64,000 nt of DNA from an uncultured Pelagibacteraceae bacterium (GCA_902577525.1 CACGZG010000003.1:55554-119553), one strand, 5' to 3'; positions 38,768 to 49,894 are shown, counted from the first letter of the stretch. Numbers and translations: made by a program. Notes: a model not told the origin generated them from the sequence alone.

Positions 38768-40212
38768 CAGTCAGTAATTTTATTCTTAAAATCTATCTTT
38801 TCCTCCATAGCATATGCTATATTTAATATATTTTGTTCATCGAAAGCTTTACCAATAATTTGTAAACCTAAAGGATATCCTTTTGAGTCATGACCTGCTG
38901 GAATTGATATTCCTGGCAGTCCTGCTAAATTAACTGGAACTGTAAATATATCATTAAGATACATTGAAACTGGATCATTTGTTTTTTCACCTATCTTGAA
39001 TGCCGAACTAGGAGTAGACGGAGTTAAAATTGCGTCAACTTTTTTATATGCCTCATCAAAATCATTTTTAATAAGTTTTCTTACTTTTTGAGCTTTTAAA
39101 TAATATGCATCATAATAACCAGACGATAAAACATAAGTACCAATCATAATTCTTCTTTGAACTTCAGCACCGAAACCTTCTGATCTTGTCTTTTCATACA
39201 TGTCAATTAGATTTTCACCTTGAGCTCTAAATCCGTACTTAACACCATCATATCTTGCTAAGTTCGAAGATGCTTCAGCAGGAGCAACAATATAATAAGT
39301 TGGTAAAGCATAACTGGTATGAGGGAGTGAAATATCTATAGTTTCAGCTCCACATTCTTTAACATACTGAATTCCTTTTAGCCAAAGATCCTCAATCTCT
39401 TTTGGCATCCCATCAACTCTATATTCTTTTGGAATCCCAATTTTTTTTCCTTTTATATTGTTTGTAAGTTCTTTGCTGTATTGATTTCGTTTAAAATCTA
39501 TTGAGGTAGAGTCTTTTGAGTCATAAGTGCTAATTATTTCTTGCAACAAAGCACAATCTTTAACATTTTGTGCCATTGGTCCTGCTTGGTCTAAAGATGA
39601 AGCGAAAGCAACAATTCCATAACGTGAACAACTTCCATATGTTGGTTTTAAACCTACAGTTCCTGTGAATGAAGCTGGTTGTCTAATTGATCCTCCAGTG
39701 TCTGTACCTATTGTAATTGGAGTTAATTGTCCAGCCACTGCTGAAGCAGATCCACCAGATGAACCACCTGGTACTAGGTCTTTATCAATTGGATTTTGCA
39801 CATTTCCAAAAAAACTAGTCTCATTTGATGAGCCCATTGCAAATTCATCACAATTTAATTTACCTAAAAGAATTGCACCTTCTTTCCAAATATTTTCAGT
39901 TACTGTTGACTCGTATGTAGGTATAAAATTATTTAGAATTTTACTACCAGCAGTTGTTTTAACATCTTTTGTACAAAATAAATCTTTAACTGCCATTGGT
40001 ATACCTGGCAATTTTAAATCTAAATTAGGTTTTTGATCAAATTTTTTTGCTTTGTCTAAAGCCGATGTAAAATCCTCAGTAATATATGCATTCAATTCTT
40101 TAGACTTTTTAGATCTGTCAATAAATGCTTTAGTTACATCAGTTGATGATAGCTTTTTATTTTTAATGTTTTCAACTAATTCTGTTAAAGATTGTTTTGT
40201 TATATCTGACAT
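38755..40212 (-). CDS. gatA: Asp-tRNA(Asn)/Glu-tRNA(Gln) amidotransferase subunit A
   Basis: [52 protein letters not shown]. Confidence 0.98.
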   Translation of the reverse strand: MSDITKQSLTELVENIKNKKLSSTDVTKAFIDRSKKSKELNAYITEDFTSALDKAKKFDQKPNLDLKLPGIPMAVKDLFCTKDVKTTAGSKILNNFIPTYESTVTENIWKEGAILLGKLNCDEFAMGSSNETSFFGNVQNPIDKDLVPGGSSGGSASAVAGQLTPITIGTDTGGSIRQPASFTGTVGLKPTYGSCSRYGIVAFASSLDQAGPMAQNVKDCALLQEIISTYDSKDSTSIDFKRNQYSKELTNNIKGKKIGIPKEYRVDGMPKEIEDLWLKGIQYVKECGAETIDISLPHTSYALPTYYIVAPAEASSNLARYDGVKYGFRAQGENLIDMYEKTRSEGFGAEVQRRIMIGTYVLSSGYYDAYYLKAQKVRKLIKNDFDEAYKKVDAILTPSTPSSAFKIGEKTNDPVSMYLNDIFTVPVNLAGLPGISIPAGHDSKGYPLGLQIIGKAFDEQNILNIAYAMEEKIDFKNKITDWWIK

Positions 40213-40499
40213 TACTCTATTACCTTTGGTACAACAAAATAATCTTCATTATCTTGAGGTGAATTTTTGATAATTTGTTCTCTGATATTCTTACTTTTAA
40301 CCTCGTCAGATCTTAATTTTAACGTTGTTTCAGCAACTGAGGTTAATGGCTCAACATTATCTGTTTTTAATTCATTTAGTTTTTCAATAAAATCAAAAAT
40401 TGAATTTAAATCACCAGCTAATTTTTCAGCTCTTTTTTCATCGACTGAAATTCTTGATAATTTAGAGATATGTTTTATTGTTTTAAGATCTATACTCAT
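40212..40499 (-). CDS. gatC: Asp-tRNA(Asn)/Glu-tRNA(Gln) amidotransferase subunit C
   Basis: IKHISKLSRISVDEKRAEKLAGDLNSIFDFIEKLNELKTDNVEPLTS. Confidence 0.95.
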   Translation of the reverse strand: MSIDLKTIKHISKLSRISVDEKRAEKLAGDLNSIFDFIEKLNELKTDNVEPLTSVAETTLKLRSDEVKSKNIREQIIKNSPQDNEDYFVVPKVIE

Positions 40500-40549
40500 A
40501 TGCTATTTAAATATGACGCAAACTAGCACTTAAGTTTAAAATATACAAT

Positions 40550-41005
40550 ATGATCACTTTAGAAGAATTTAAAAAAAAACACTCAGATAAGTGTAGATTG
40601 ATAGGTTTGGACCTTGGTTCTAAAAGAATCGGTGTATCTATTTGTGATGAAAAACAATTAATTGCTATTCCTTTAAAAACAATAAACAGAAATTCTCTAA
40701 ATGAATTAATTTTAGAGCTTAAAACAATTATCAATGAAAATGATATTAAAGGTATCGTAATTGGAAATCCTCTTAATATGGATGGCTCATCAGGCAGATC
40801 TGCACAATCTGTGAAGGATACCTCACAAAGAATCGAGGAAAACATTAGTATTCCTATTTGCTTATGGGATGAAAGATTATCAACAGTCGGTGCCTTTAAC
40901 CTATCTAGTCAATTAGATATCAATGTTAGTAAAAGAGAAAAGAGAATCGATGAAAATGCTGCTGCATTTATATTACAAGGTGCGATAGATTTCTTAAATA
41001 ATTAA
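40550..41005 (+). CDS. ruvX: Putative pre-16S rRNA nuclease / Holliday junction resolvase-like YqgF
   Basis: RLIGLDLGSKRIGVSICDE, VIGNPLNMDGSSGRSAQSV, LWDERLSTVGA, DENAAAFILQGAID. Confidence 0.95.
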   Translation: MITLEEFKKKHSDKCRLIGLDLGSKRIGVSICDEKQLIAIPLKTINRNSLNELILELKTIINENDIKGIVIGNPLNMDGSSGRSAQSVKDTSQRIEENISIPICLWDERLSTVGAFNLSSQLDINVSKREKRIDENAAAFILQGAIDFLNN

Positions 41006-41047
41006 TACTTGCTATTGTAGACGTTTATAGTTATAGAGTTGGTTTTA

Positions 41048-41989
41048 ATGGCAATTAAAACAAATAAAGCTATTAAAATTTCTCAAAAACATTTGTTAGG
41101 TATACAAGATTTATCAATCAATGACGTAAATCTGATACTAGATGAAGCTCACACTTTTATTAAAGTAAACCAAAGTAAAAATAAAAAAATTGATGTTTTA
41201 AGAGGTAAAACTCAAATTAATTTATTTTTTGAACCCTCTACAAGAACTCAGAGTTCATTTGAATTAGCTGGTAAAAGACTTGGAGCAGATGTTATGTCTA
41301 TGAATATAAGTAACTCTGCAATCAAAAAAGGTGAAACGTTGATTGATACAGCAATGACTCTAAATGCAATGCACCCTGACATTATTGTGATCAGACATCA
41401 AGACTCTGGGGCATGTAACCTTCTCTCTCAAAAAGTTAATTGTGCTGTTTTAAATGCTGGTGATGGAAGAAGAGAACACCCAACTCAAGCTTTATTGGAT
41501 GCTTTAACGATCATAACTAGAAAAAATAAAATAGAAGGATTAAAAATTACAATTTGTGGAGATATACTTCATTCAAGAGTTGCTAGATCAAATATATATT
41601 TACTTAATATGTTAGGTGCTGAAGTAAATATTGTTGCACCAACAAATCTTATGCCAAAAGAAATTGAAAAATTTGGTGTAAATACTTTTACTGACATGAA
41701 AAAAGGATTGAAAGACTGTGATATAGTTATGATGCTAAGATTACAAAATGAAAGAATGACTAGTTCATATCTTTCATCAAACAGAGAATATTACGAATAT
41801 TATGGATTGACTCCAGATAAATTGGAACATGCAAAACCTGATGCTTTAATAATGCATCCTGGACCTATGAATAGAGGTATAGAAATAGATACGATGTTAG
41901 CAGATGATATAAACAAAAGCGTAATTAAAGAGCAAGTTGAGTTAGGTGTAGCTGTAAGGATGGCTTGTTTGAAGATATTTTGCACATAA
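41048..41989 (+). CDS. pyrB: Aspartate carbamoyltransferase catalytic subunit
   Basis: [59 protein letters not shown] track opens at TTG 41039, ATG at 41048. Confidence 0.97.
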   Translation: MAIKTNKAIKISQKHLLGIQDLSINDVNLILDEAHTFIKVNQSKNKKIDVLRGKTQINLFFEPSTRTQSSFELAGKRLGADVMSMNISNSAIKKGETLIDTAMTLNAMHPDIIVIRHQDSGACNLLSQKVNCAVLNAGDGRREHPTQALLDALTIITRKNKIEGLKITICGDILHSRVARSNIYLLNMLGAEVNIVAPTNLMPKEIEKFGVNTFTDMKKGLKDCDIVMMLRLQNERMTSSYLSSNREYYEYYGLTPDKLEHAKPDALIMHPGPMNRGIEIDTMLADDINKSVIKEQVELGVAVRMACLKIFCT

Positions 41990-43276
41990 ATGAAAAAACA
42001 ATACTTTATAAACGCAAACATAATTGATCCTCATAATTCAATAAATGAAATTGGAGGTTTAATTATTAATGAAGATGGTAAAATTGAAGCTGTAGGAAAA
42101 AAAGTTAACATAAACAATCTGCCTAGCAGAGAAAAACCTATTGATTTAAAAGGTAAATATATTTTTCCCGGTTTAGTAGATATGAGAGTTTTTGTTGGTG
42201 AACCTGGCTATGAGTATAAAGAAAATTTTAGAACTTTGAGTAATGCAGCACTATCTGGAGGAGTTACCTCTGTGGTTACAATGCCAAATACAGATCCAAT
42301 AATTGACAATGTATCTATAGTTGATTTCTTAAAAAGAAGAGGAAGAGACAAATCAAAAATAAATATCTTTCCATGTGCTTCGCTAACAAAAAATATTGAA
42401 GGTACTAATATGACAGAATTTGGTCTTTTACAAACTAAAGGAATAATTGCTTTTACAGATGGAATTAAGACAATTCAAAATCCTAGATTAATGTCAAGAA
42501 TAATGAACTCTGCTAAAGATCTGGGATGTCTAATAATGCAACATGCAGAAGACTACGAACTCGCAAAGAATGGTATGATCAACTCTGGAATTATAGCCTC
42601 AAAATTAGGGTTATCTGGTATACCAGAAATTGCAGAAAGAATTTTAATTGAGAGAGATTTAACATTATTAGAAAAAGTTAAATGTAGATATCATATATCT
42701 CAATTATCCTCACAAAAATCAATAGAGGTAATAAAAAACAGAAAGGAAATTGTTAAATTTACTTCAGGAGTTTCAATTAATAACCTTTCATTAAATGAAA
42801 ATGATATTGGTGATTTTAGAACTTTTTTGAAGTTGTCACCTCCATTAAGAAGAGAAGAAGATAGATTGTCTTTGGTTCAAGGATTAAAAGATGGTTTAAT
42901 TGATGTTATTGTTTCAGATCACAAACCTGAAGATGAAGAGTCAAAAAGATTGACATTTGCTCAAGCTGCTACAGGTGCTTCAGGAATAGAGACGCTCCTA
43001 TCTTTAAGTTTGGAATTGTATCACAATGGATCTCTTAAACTTGAAACTATTATCAAGGCACTTACTTCAAATCCAGCTAAAATACTAAAAATAGATAAAG
43101 GAAATCTATCTATAGGAAATGATGCTGATCTATGTATAGTCGACATAGATAAACCTTGGATTGTAAAAAAAGATAAACTAATTTCTAAATCAAAAAATAC
43201 ATCAATTGAAGATAAAAAACTACAGGGAAGAGTTACAAATACATTTGTAAAAGGTAAAGAATTATTTAAGCTATAG
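41990..43276 (+). CDS. pyrC': Dihydroorotase-like protein, probably catalytically inactive (PyrC')
   Basis: Amidohydrolase-family homology but GLVDMRVFVGEPG replaces the DxHxH metal motif; adjacent to pyrB. Confidence 0.9.
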   Translation: MKKQYFINANIIDPHNSINEIGGLIINEDGKIEAVGKKVNINNLPSREKPIDLKGKYIFPGLVDMRVFVGEPGYEYKENFRTLSNAALSGGVTSVVTMPNTDPIIDNVSIVDFLKRRGRDKSKINIFPCASLTKNIEGTNMTEFGLLQTKGIIAFTDGIKTIQNPRLMSRIMNSAKDLGCLIMQHAEDYELAKNGMINSGIIASKLGLSGIPEIAERILIERDLTLLEKVKCRYHISQLSSQKSIEVIKNRKEIVKFTSGVSINNLSLNENDIGDFRTFLKLSPPLRREEDRLSLVQGLKDGLIDVIVSDHKPEDEESKRLTFAQAATGASGIETLLSLSLELYHNGSLKLETIIKALTSNPAKILKIDKGNLSIGNDADLCIVDIDKPWIVKKDKLISKSKNTSIEDKKLQGRVTNTFVKGKELFKL

Positions 43277-43277
43277 T

Positions 43278-43856
43278 ATGGATACTTTTTTGATAGGTCT
43301 AATTTCCTACATTATGGGTTCAATACCTTTTGGTTTTATTCTCACAAAAATATTTCTTAAAAAAGATATAAGAGAAATTGGTTCAGGTAATATCGGAGCT
43401 ACTAATGCTCTTAGAACTGGAAATAAAGCTGTTGGATATTTAACATTAATCTTGGATATTTTAAAAGCAATAGTTCCAGTAATTTATGTAAAATTTTTTT
43501 ATCAAGATTTCTTATACGTTGCATCTTTATGTGCTTTCTTAGGTCATGTATTTCCAATTTGGCTAAAGTTTAAAGGTGGAAAAGGTGTTGCTACATATCT
43601 TGGAATTTTGTTTGCAATTAATTTTTATTTTGGAATTATTTTTATCATATCTTGGTTTGTTACTTTTTTTATTTCAAAATATTCTTCTCTTTCATCGTTA
43701 ATAGGTTCAGCCTCTATACCAATTTATTTATTAATTTTAACTCAATTTGATCAGGTGATATTTTTTACAATCATGTTTGTCCTGATATTTTTTACCCATA
43801 GAGAAAATATTAAAAGATTGAAAAATAAAGAAGAAACTAAGACAAAAATTTATTAA
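43278..43856 (+). CDS. plsY: Glycerol-3-phosphate acyltransferase PlsY
   Basis: YIMGSIPFGFILTKI, DIREIGSGNIGATNALRTGNK, GHVFPIWLKFKGGKGVAT. Confidence 0.97.
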   Translation: MDTFLIGLISYIMGSIPFGFILTKIFLKKDIREIGSGNIGATNALRTGNKAVGYLTLILDILKAIVPVIYVKFFYQDFLYVASLCAFLGHVFPIWLKFKGGKGVATYLGILFAINFYFGIIFIISWFVTFFISKYSSLSSLIGSASIPIYLLILTQFDQVIFFTIMFVLIFFTHRENIKRLKNKEETKTKIY

Positions 43857-43892
43857 ATTGACTATCTAAGTCTTTTGAGTAGTTTGTAGTTT

Positions 43893-46478
43893 ATGAATTT
43901 GGTCATTGTAGAAAGTCCTGCTAAAGCAAAAACTATCAATAAATATTTGGGTGGTAATTATAAAGTTTTAGCAAGTTATGGTCACATAAGAGACTTGCCT
44001 TCTAAAAATGGTTCTGTTGATCCTGATCAAGATTTTAAGATGGAGTGGGAAATTGATAGTTTTTCAAAAAAGTATCTTAAAGAAATAACTGATGCAGCAA
44101 AAGATTCATCAAAAATTATATTAGCTACCGATCCAGATCGTGAAGGCGAAGCTATTGCATGGCATGTGAAAGAGTATTTAAATGAAAAAAAACTTTTAAA
44201 AGATAAAGAAATTGAAAGAGTGGTATTTAATGAGATAACTAAAAAAGCTGTAATACAAGGAATTGAAAACCCAAGACAAATTGAGCCACATTTAGTTGAT
44301 GCTTATATGGCTAGAAGAGCTTTAGATTACTTAGTTGGTTTTAATATTTCACCAATACTTTGGACAAAACTTCCAGGTTCAAAATCTGCAGGAAGAGTTC
44401 AATCTGTTGCTTTAAAATTAATTACAGAGAGAGAACATGAAATTGAGTCATTTAATCCAGAGGAGTTTTGGACTTTAAGTGTAAACTTTATAGATCAAAA
44501 TAATCAAAAAATAACTGCAAATATCAGTCAGTTAGATAACAATAAGATTGAAAAATTTTCATTCAGAAATAAAGATGAAATAAATAAAGCTATATCAAAT
44601 ATAAATAAAAAAAAATTTAGTATTACAGATATCTCAAGTAAAGTTGTTAATAGAAATCCATCTGGACCATTCACTACATCTACTCTTCAGCAAACTGCAT
44701 CAAGTAGATTAGGTTTTGGTGCATCGAGAACGATGCAAATTGCACAAAAACTATATCAAGGTATAGAAATAGAAGGAGAAACAATTGGTTTGATCACTTA
44801 TATGAGAACTGATGGAACTAATTTATCCAAAGATGCAGTTTCAACTTTCAGAGATTATATTGAAAAAAAAATTGGTAGTGAATATTTGCCTAAAGATGCT
44901 TTAAATTATTCTGGTAAAAAAGCTAAAAATGCTCAAGAAGCTCATGAAGCGATAAGACCAACAGATATTATCAGGACACCTCAGAGTATTAAAAAATATT
45001 TAAGTACAGATCAAAATAAACTATATGAACTTATTTGGAGTAGAGCTTTATCTTCTCAAATGGAATCAGCTAAGTTTGATAGGAATACAATTACCATATC
45101 GTCAGACAATAATGATACTATTTGTAAAGCTAGTGGATCTGTCCTCAAATTTGATGGATTTTTAAAAATTTATAATAATCAAAGTAAAGATGACGATGAA
45201 AATATATTGCCAGCTGTGTCTAAAGGTCTTGTTAATATCGAAGCATTACTGGATGAGCAACATTATACACAACCTCCACCAAGATATTCAGAGGCAAGTT
45301 TAGTAAAAAAACTAGAGGAACTGGGTATTGGAAGACCCTCTACCTATGCAAGTATTATTTCTACTATTGCTAATAGAGGATATGCAGAAATAGTAAATAA
45401 AAGATTTTTTCCTACTGACAGAGGTAAATTAATCTCTGCTTTTTTAGAAAAATTGTTTTCAAAATATGTAGATTATAATTTTACAGCAGGATTAGAGGAT
45501 CAACTTGATGAAATTACAACTGGAAAAGAAAGTTGGATCAAAGTATTAGAGCTTTTTTGGAAAGACTTCAATAATAACGTTTCAGAGGTGAAAGAAAAAA
45601 GGACTAGAGAGGTGTTAGATTTACTTAATGATAGTTTAGGTGAATTAATATTTGATAAAGATAAAGATGGAAATATAGTAAGAAAGTGCCAATTATGTAG
45701 TTCTGGTACTCTAAGTTTAAAAAATAGTTTTAGAGGTGGAGCTTTTATAGGTTGTTCAAATTACCCTGAATGTAAATTTACAAGACCTTTATCAAAAGTG
45801 AAAGCTGCGGCTCAAGCACAATTAGCTGAGCCAAAGTTAATAGGAAAACATGATAATGGGAATGATATTTATTTAAAAAATGGGAGATTTGGACCTTATC
45901 TTCAATATGAAAAAATCCCCACTGATATTGAACTTGAAAAGGCTACAAAAAAAAAGAAAAAAACTAAAAAATCTAAATCAGATGTTAATGAACTTTTAAA
46001 AAATGTTTCAATTCCTAAAGGCTTAGAGCTAGAAAATATTAATTTAGAAAAAGCTCAATTCTTATGTTCATTACCTAAGTCTTTAGGTATTAATCCTGAT
46101 AATCAAAAAGAAATTACATTGAACACGGGAAGATTTGGTCCTTATTTAAAATGTGAAAATAAATCTGCAAGAATAGAAAATGTCGAAGACATATTCTCTA
46201 TAGGTTTGAATAGAGCAATCACACTAATTGCAGAGGCTAAACCTGGTCGTATGTCTTCATCAATGATAAAAGATTTAGGAGAACATCCTGAAGATAAAAA
46301 ACCTGTAAGAGTAATGAAAGGTCAATACGGTCCTTATATAAAATATAAATCTCTTAATGCAACAATACCTGAAGAAAAAGATCCTACTGAATTAACGATG
46401 GAGGAAGCTTTAATACTAATTGAGAAAAGAAAAGAATACGATAAAACTAAGAAATCCAAAAAAAGGAAATTAAAATGA
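43893..46478 (+). CDS. topA: DNA topoisomerase I
   Basis: MNLVIVESPAKAKTINKYLGGNYKVLASYGHIRDLP; DREGEAIAWH; TYMRTDGTNLS; C-terminal Zn finger and repeats. Confidence 0.99.
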   Translation: MNLVIVESPAKAKTINKYLGGNYKVLASYGHIRDLPSKNGSVDPDQDFKMEWEIDSFSKKYLKEITDAAKDSSKIILATDPDREGEAIAWHVKEYLNEKKLLKDKEIERVVFNEITKKAVIQGIENPRQIEPHLVDAYMARRALDYLVGFNISPILWTKLPGSKSAGRVQSVALKLITEREHEIESFNPEEFWTLSVNFIDQNNQKITANISQLDNNKIEKFSFRNKDEINKAISNINKKKFSITDISSKVVNRNPSGPFTTSTLQQTASSRLGFGASRTMQIAQKLYQGIEIEGETIGLITYMRTDGTNLSKDAVSTFRDYIEKKIGSEYLPKDALNYSGKKAKNAQEAHEAIRPTDIIRTPQSIKKYLSTDQNKLYELIWSRALSSQMESAKFDRNTITISSDNNDTICKASGSVLKFDGFLKIYNNQSKDDDENILPAVSKGLVNIEALLDEQHYTQPPPRYSEASLVKKLEELGIGRPSTYASIISTIANRGYAEIVNKRFFPTDRGKLISAFLEKLFSKYVDYNFTAGLEDQLDEITTGKESWIKVLELFWKDFNNNVSEVKEKRTREVLDLLNDSLGELIFDKDKDGNIVRKCQLCSSGTLSLKNSFRGGAFIGCSNYPECKFTRPLSKVKAAAQAQLAEPKLIGKHDNGNDIYLKNGRFGPYLQYEKIPTDIELEKATKKKKKTKKSKSDVNELLKNVSIPKGLELENINLEKAQFLCSLPKSLGINPDNQKEITLNTGRFGPYLKCENKSARIENVEDIFSIGLNRAITLIAEAKPGRMSSSMIKDLGEHPEDKKPVRVMKGQYGPYIKYKSLNATIPEEKDPTELTMEEALILIEKRKEYDKTKKSKKRKLK

Positions 46479-46936
46479 GTTATGATGATAAAATTAATGA
46501 ACTTAAAATAAAACTTCCCGAGGCTAAACCTCCAGTTGGAAATTATGTTGCTACAAAAATTTCAGGAAAAATGTTGTTTATATCAGGGCAAATTTCTATT
46601 GATGAAAATGGTCAGCTTATTAAAGGAAAAGTTGGAAAAGAATTAAGTACTGAAGCAGGCTATAATGCTGCTCAAAGATGTGCATTGAGTATTATTGCTC
46701 AAGTAAAAAAAGCTTGTGATAATGATTTATCGAAGATTAAATCATGCGTAAAATTAACTGGTTTTGTAAATTCAACTGATGACTTTACAGAACAACCAAA
46801 AGTTATAAATGGCGCATCTGATCTTATAGTTTCGGTCTTTGGTGATGCTGGTATGCACACTAGAGCTGCTGTAAGTGCAAATAGTTTACCTTTAGGTGTT
46901 TCAGTAGAAGTTGACGCAATATTTGAATTAAATTGA
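46475..46936 (+). CDS. RidA family protein
   Basis: VATKISGKMLFISGQISIDENGQLIKGKVG...VSVEVDAIFEL. Confidence 0.9.
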   Translation: MSYDDKINELKIKLPEAKPPVGNYVATKISGKMLFISGQISIDENGQLIKGKVGKELSTEAGYNAAQRCALSIIAQVKKACDNDLSKIKSCVKLTGFVNSTDDFTEQPKVINGASDLIVSVFGDAGMHTRAAVSANSLPLGVSVEVDAIFELN

Positions 46937-46940
46937 TATC

Positions 46941-48239
46941 TTATCTGCCCACACTAAAATATTTTAAACCTTGTTCTTTCATCTTTTCAGAGGAATAAAT
47001 ATTTCTCATATCATATATAATAAATTTTTTTTTCTTAGCTAAATTTTTAAAGTTTATTGATTTAAAATCATTCCACTCAGTATGAATTATAACAAGATCT
47101 GAACCTTCTATTGTTTTTTTAATTGAGTTTTCGTATGTCACATTTTTATTTCTTGATAGCTCTTTTTTAAACCCAGTAGGATCATAATATTTAATTATTG
47201 CGCCTTTTCTGGATAATGTTGGTATCATGATTAAGCTTGATGAGTCTCTCATATCATCTGTATTAGCTTTAAATGTCACACCTAAAAAAGAAATCTTCTT
47301 ATTCTTAATTTTATTATTTAAGATATTATTTATTCTCTTTAGCAAAACATTTGATCTATTTTCGTTAGATTTAACTACTGATTTAATTACTGAGAGATTT
47401 GATTTAAATTTATCAGCTGTTGAAATAATTGCTTTTGTATCTTTTGGAAAACAAGATCCACCATACGCTGGACCAGCTCTTAAAAATCGACTACCTATTC
47501 TTTTATCTAAACCCATACCGATAGATATATCCTCAATATTTATGTTTGTTTTTTCGCATAAATTTGCAATTTCATTTATAAATGTAATTTTTGTAGCTAA
47601 AAAGGCATTTGATGCATATTTTATTAGCTCTGCTGCTCTTCTAGATGTATTTAAGTATTGAGCTCCTTTAGAGATTAGAGGGCTATATAAATTTCTTAAA
47701 ATACGATTTGTTTTTTTATCATTTGATCCAACTACTATTCTATCAGGATAAGTAAAATCTCGTATAGCCTCGCCTTCTCTTAAAAACTCCGGGTTAGAGA
47801 CTACCGAGAATTTCTTTTTAGAATTTTTTTTAGAAATAATTTTTTCAATTTCATCACCGGTAGTAACTGGTACTGTTGATTTAGTTATAATTATTTTAAA
47901 TTTGTTTATTGAAGAGCTTATATCTTTTGCAACATTATAAATTTGACTTAAATCAGCTGAACTTCCACCTTTTTTTGTTGGTGTACCTACACAAATAAAT
48001 ATAATATCAGATTCATTTACAGATTTTTTCAAATTTGTTGAAAATGATAATCTTTTATTTTTGAAATTCTTAACTACTAATTCTGATAAACCAGGCTCAT
48101 AAATAGGTATTTTACCTTTTTGAAGTAATTCTATTTTGTTTTTATCTCTATCTACACAAATCACATCATTTCCCAAATCAGAAAAACATACTCCACTGAC
48201 TAGGCCTACATAACCTGTACCGATCATACATAATTTCAT
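46941..48239 (-). CDS. ugd: UDP-glucose 6-dehydrogenase
   Basis: MIGTGYVGLVSGVCFSDLGNDVICVDRD, SNPEFLREGEAIRDF, GPAYGGSCFPKDTKA. Confidence 0.96.
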   Translation of the reverse strand: MKLCMIGTGYVGLVSGVCFSDLGNDVICVDRDKNKIELLQKGKIPIYEPGLSELVVKNFKNKRLSFSTNLKKSVNESDIIFICVGTPTKKGGSSADLSQIYNVAKDISSSINKFKIIITKSTVPVTTGDEIEKIISKKNSKKKFSVVSNPEFLREGEAIRDFTYPDRIVVGSNDKKTNRILRNLYSPLISKGAQYLNTSRRAAELIKYASNAFLATKITFINEIANLCEKTNINIEDISIGMGLDKRIGSRFLRAGPAYGGSCFPKDTKAIISTADKFKSNLSVIKSVVKSNENRSNVLLKRINNILNNKIKNKKISFLGVTFKANTDDMRDSSSLIMIPTLSRKGAIIKYYDPTGFKKELSRNKNVTYENSIKKTIEGSDLVIIHTEWNDFKSINFKNLAKKKKFIIYDMRNIYSSEKMKEQGLKYFSVGR

Positions 48240-49051
48240 AATTTAGAAATCTCCATTGATGATTTTATATAACCTTTCATACTTCCACAGTCTAAATATT
48301 TTCCAGAAAAATTATGTGCTATAAATTTATAATTTTCATCTATCAATGACTGAATAGCATCCGTAATATGTATTTCGCCACCTTTCCCAGGTTTTTGTTT
48401 TGATAATTTAGAAAAAATTTTTTTTGGAAGAATATATCGTCCAATTACAGCTTTGTTTGATGGTGCATTTTTAATAGAGGGTTTTTCAATAACACTGTTT
48501 ATAAAAAAATTTTGACGATCTATTTTTTTTTTAATATTATAAATGCCCCATCTTGAAACGGTCTTTCTGTCAACGTTCATACTTGCCATAACAGATGATT
48601 TAAATTTATTATGAATACTTATCATTGATTTTGAGCAATTTTTTTTTAATATAAGATCATCAGGTAATAACATTAAAAAAAATTTATCCTTAATATATTT
48701 TTTTGTTTTTAACACTGCATCTCCAGTCCCTAGAGGTTTATTTTGATATACAAATTTAATCATCTTTTTGTATTTCAATATCTTTTTATATTCACTAATT
48801 ATTCTGATATCTTTTTTTTTTTTAATTATCTTTTTATAAAAACTGTCGTTGTAAAAATAATTTTTTATCATTATCTTTTTATTAGAAATTATGAAAATTA
48901 CTTCTTTAATACCTGCATCAATACATTCATCTAAAATATATTCTATTCCTGGTCTACCATTTATTGGCAAAAGTTCTTTTGCAAAAACACTAGTAAGAGG
49001 TAATAATCTGGTACCTAGTCCAGCTAATGGAATAATCGCTTGTTTAATCAT
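48236..49051 (-). CDS. galU: UTP-glucose-1-phosphate uridylyltransferase
   Basis: QAIIPLAGLGTRLLPLTSVFAKELLPINGRPGIEYILDECIDAGI. Confidence 0.95.
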   Translation of the reverse strand: MIKQAIIPLAGLGTRLLPLTSVFAKELLPINGRPGIEYILDECIDAGIKEVIFIISNKKIMIKNYFYNDSFYKKIIKKKKDIRIISEYKKILKYKKMIKFVYQNKPLGTGDAVLKTKKYIKDKFFLMLLPDDLILKKNCSKSMISIHNKFKSSVMASMNVDRKTVSRWGIYNIKKKIDRQNFFINSVIEKPSIKNAPSNKAVIGRYILPKKIFSKLSKQKPGKGGEIHITDAIQSLIDENYKFIAHNFSGKYLDCGSMKGYIKSSMEISKL

Positions 49052-49084
49052 TTAAATGTTTTACTTATTAAATTGTTTATATAA

Positions 49085-49891
49085 ATGAAAATCTTATTAA
49101 ATAAAGATGATTTATTTGAGGCATTAAAAAGTACCTCTAACTTAGGTTTTGTTCCAACTATGGGAAGCCTTCACAAAGGACATGTCTCACTAATTAAAAG
49201 GTCTAAAAAAGAGTGTAGAAAAACTATTGTAAGTATCTTTGTAAATCCTACACAATTTAATAACAAGAAAGATTATGAAAAATACCCTAGGAATATTAAA
49301 AAAGATTTATCAGTTCTCAGTAAATTAAGAGTAAACTTTGTTTTCATACCAGATAAAAAACACATTTATGATTTTAAGAGAAAAAATAAGATTAAAATTT
49401 TAAAAAAAGATAAGATTTTGTGTGCAAAATTCAGAAAAGGTCATTTTGAGGGAGTGATTGATGTAATGGACCGATTAATAAAGATAGTTAAACCCAAAAA
49501 AATCTTTATGGGAGAAAAAGATTTTCAGCAATTATATTTAATCAAAAATTATATCAAAAATAAATGTAAAGTTATCTCATGTAAAACTATAAGAGATAAT
49601 CAAAAATTAGCTTTTTCTTCAAGAAATAATCGTTTAGATTATATTGGATTAAAAACAGCGAGGTCAATTTCTAAAGATATATTTAATTTAAAAAAAATTT
49701 TAAAAAAAGAAAAAAAAATCCAAAAAATTCTTTCTATCAAAAAAAAAGAGTTGGGTATTTTAAAAAATGTTAAAATTGAATATCTTGAATTACGAAATAA
49801 ATTTTCTTTAAAGAAAACCAAAAAATTTAAAGACTCTAAAATTTTTATAGCTTATTATATAAATGATATTAGGTTGATAGATAATTTCTAA
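49085..49891 (+). CDS. panC: Pantothenate synthetase
   Basis: LGFVPTMGSLHKGHVSLIKRSK, VSIFVNPTQFNNKKDYEKYPR, FEGVIDVMDRL, FMGEKDFQQL. Confidence 0.95.
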   Translation: MKILLNKDDLFEALKSTSNLGFVPTMGSLHKGHVSLIKRSKKECRKTIVSIFVNPTQFNNKKDYEKYPRNIKKDLSVLSKLRVNFVFIPDKKHIYDFKRKNKIKILKKDKILCAKFRKGHFEGVIDVMDRLIKIVKPKKIFMGEKDFQQLYLIKNYIKNKCKVISCKTIRDNQKLAFSSRNNRLDYIGLKTARSISKDIFNLKKILKKEKKIQKILSIKKKELGILKNVKIEYLELRNKFSLKKTKKFKDSKIFIAYYINDIRLIDNF

Positions 49892-49894
49892 TTT

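Noticed and set aside
39665-40036. 123-aa ORF antisense to gatA, and antisense ORFs 40052-40270, 40267-40533, 40507-40845, 47227-47661, 50247-50561, 51003-51299
   Set aside because: Mirror frames of confident genes with no recognisable domain
40501-40528. TGCTA...TAGCA inverted repeat between gatC and ruvX
   Set aside because: Only 5-bp arms; expected by chance
49680-49760. A-rich low-complexity run in panC as a possible frameshift/slippage site
   Set aside because: The ORF continues intact through it; Lys-rich coding in an AT-rich genome is a sufficient explanation
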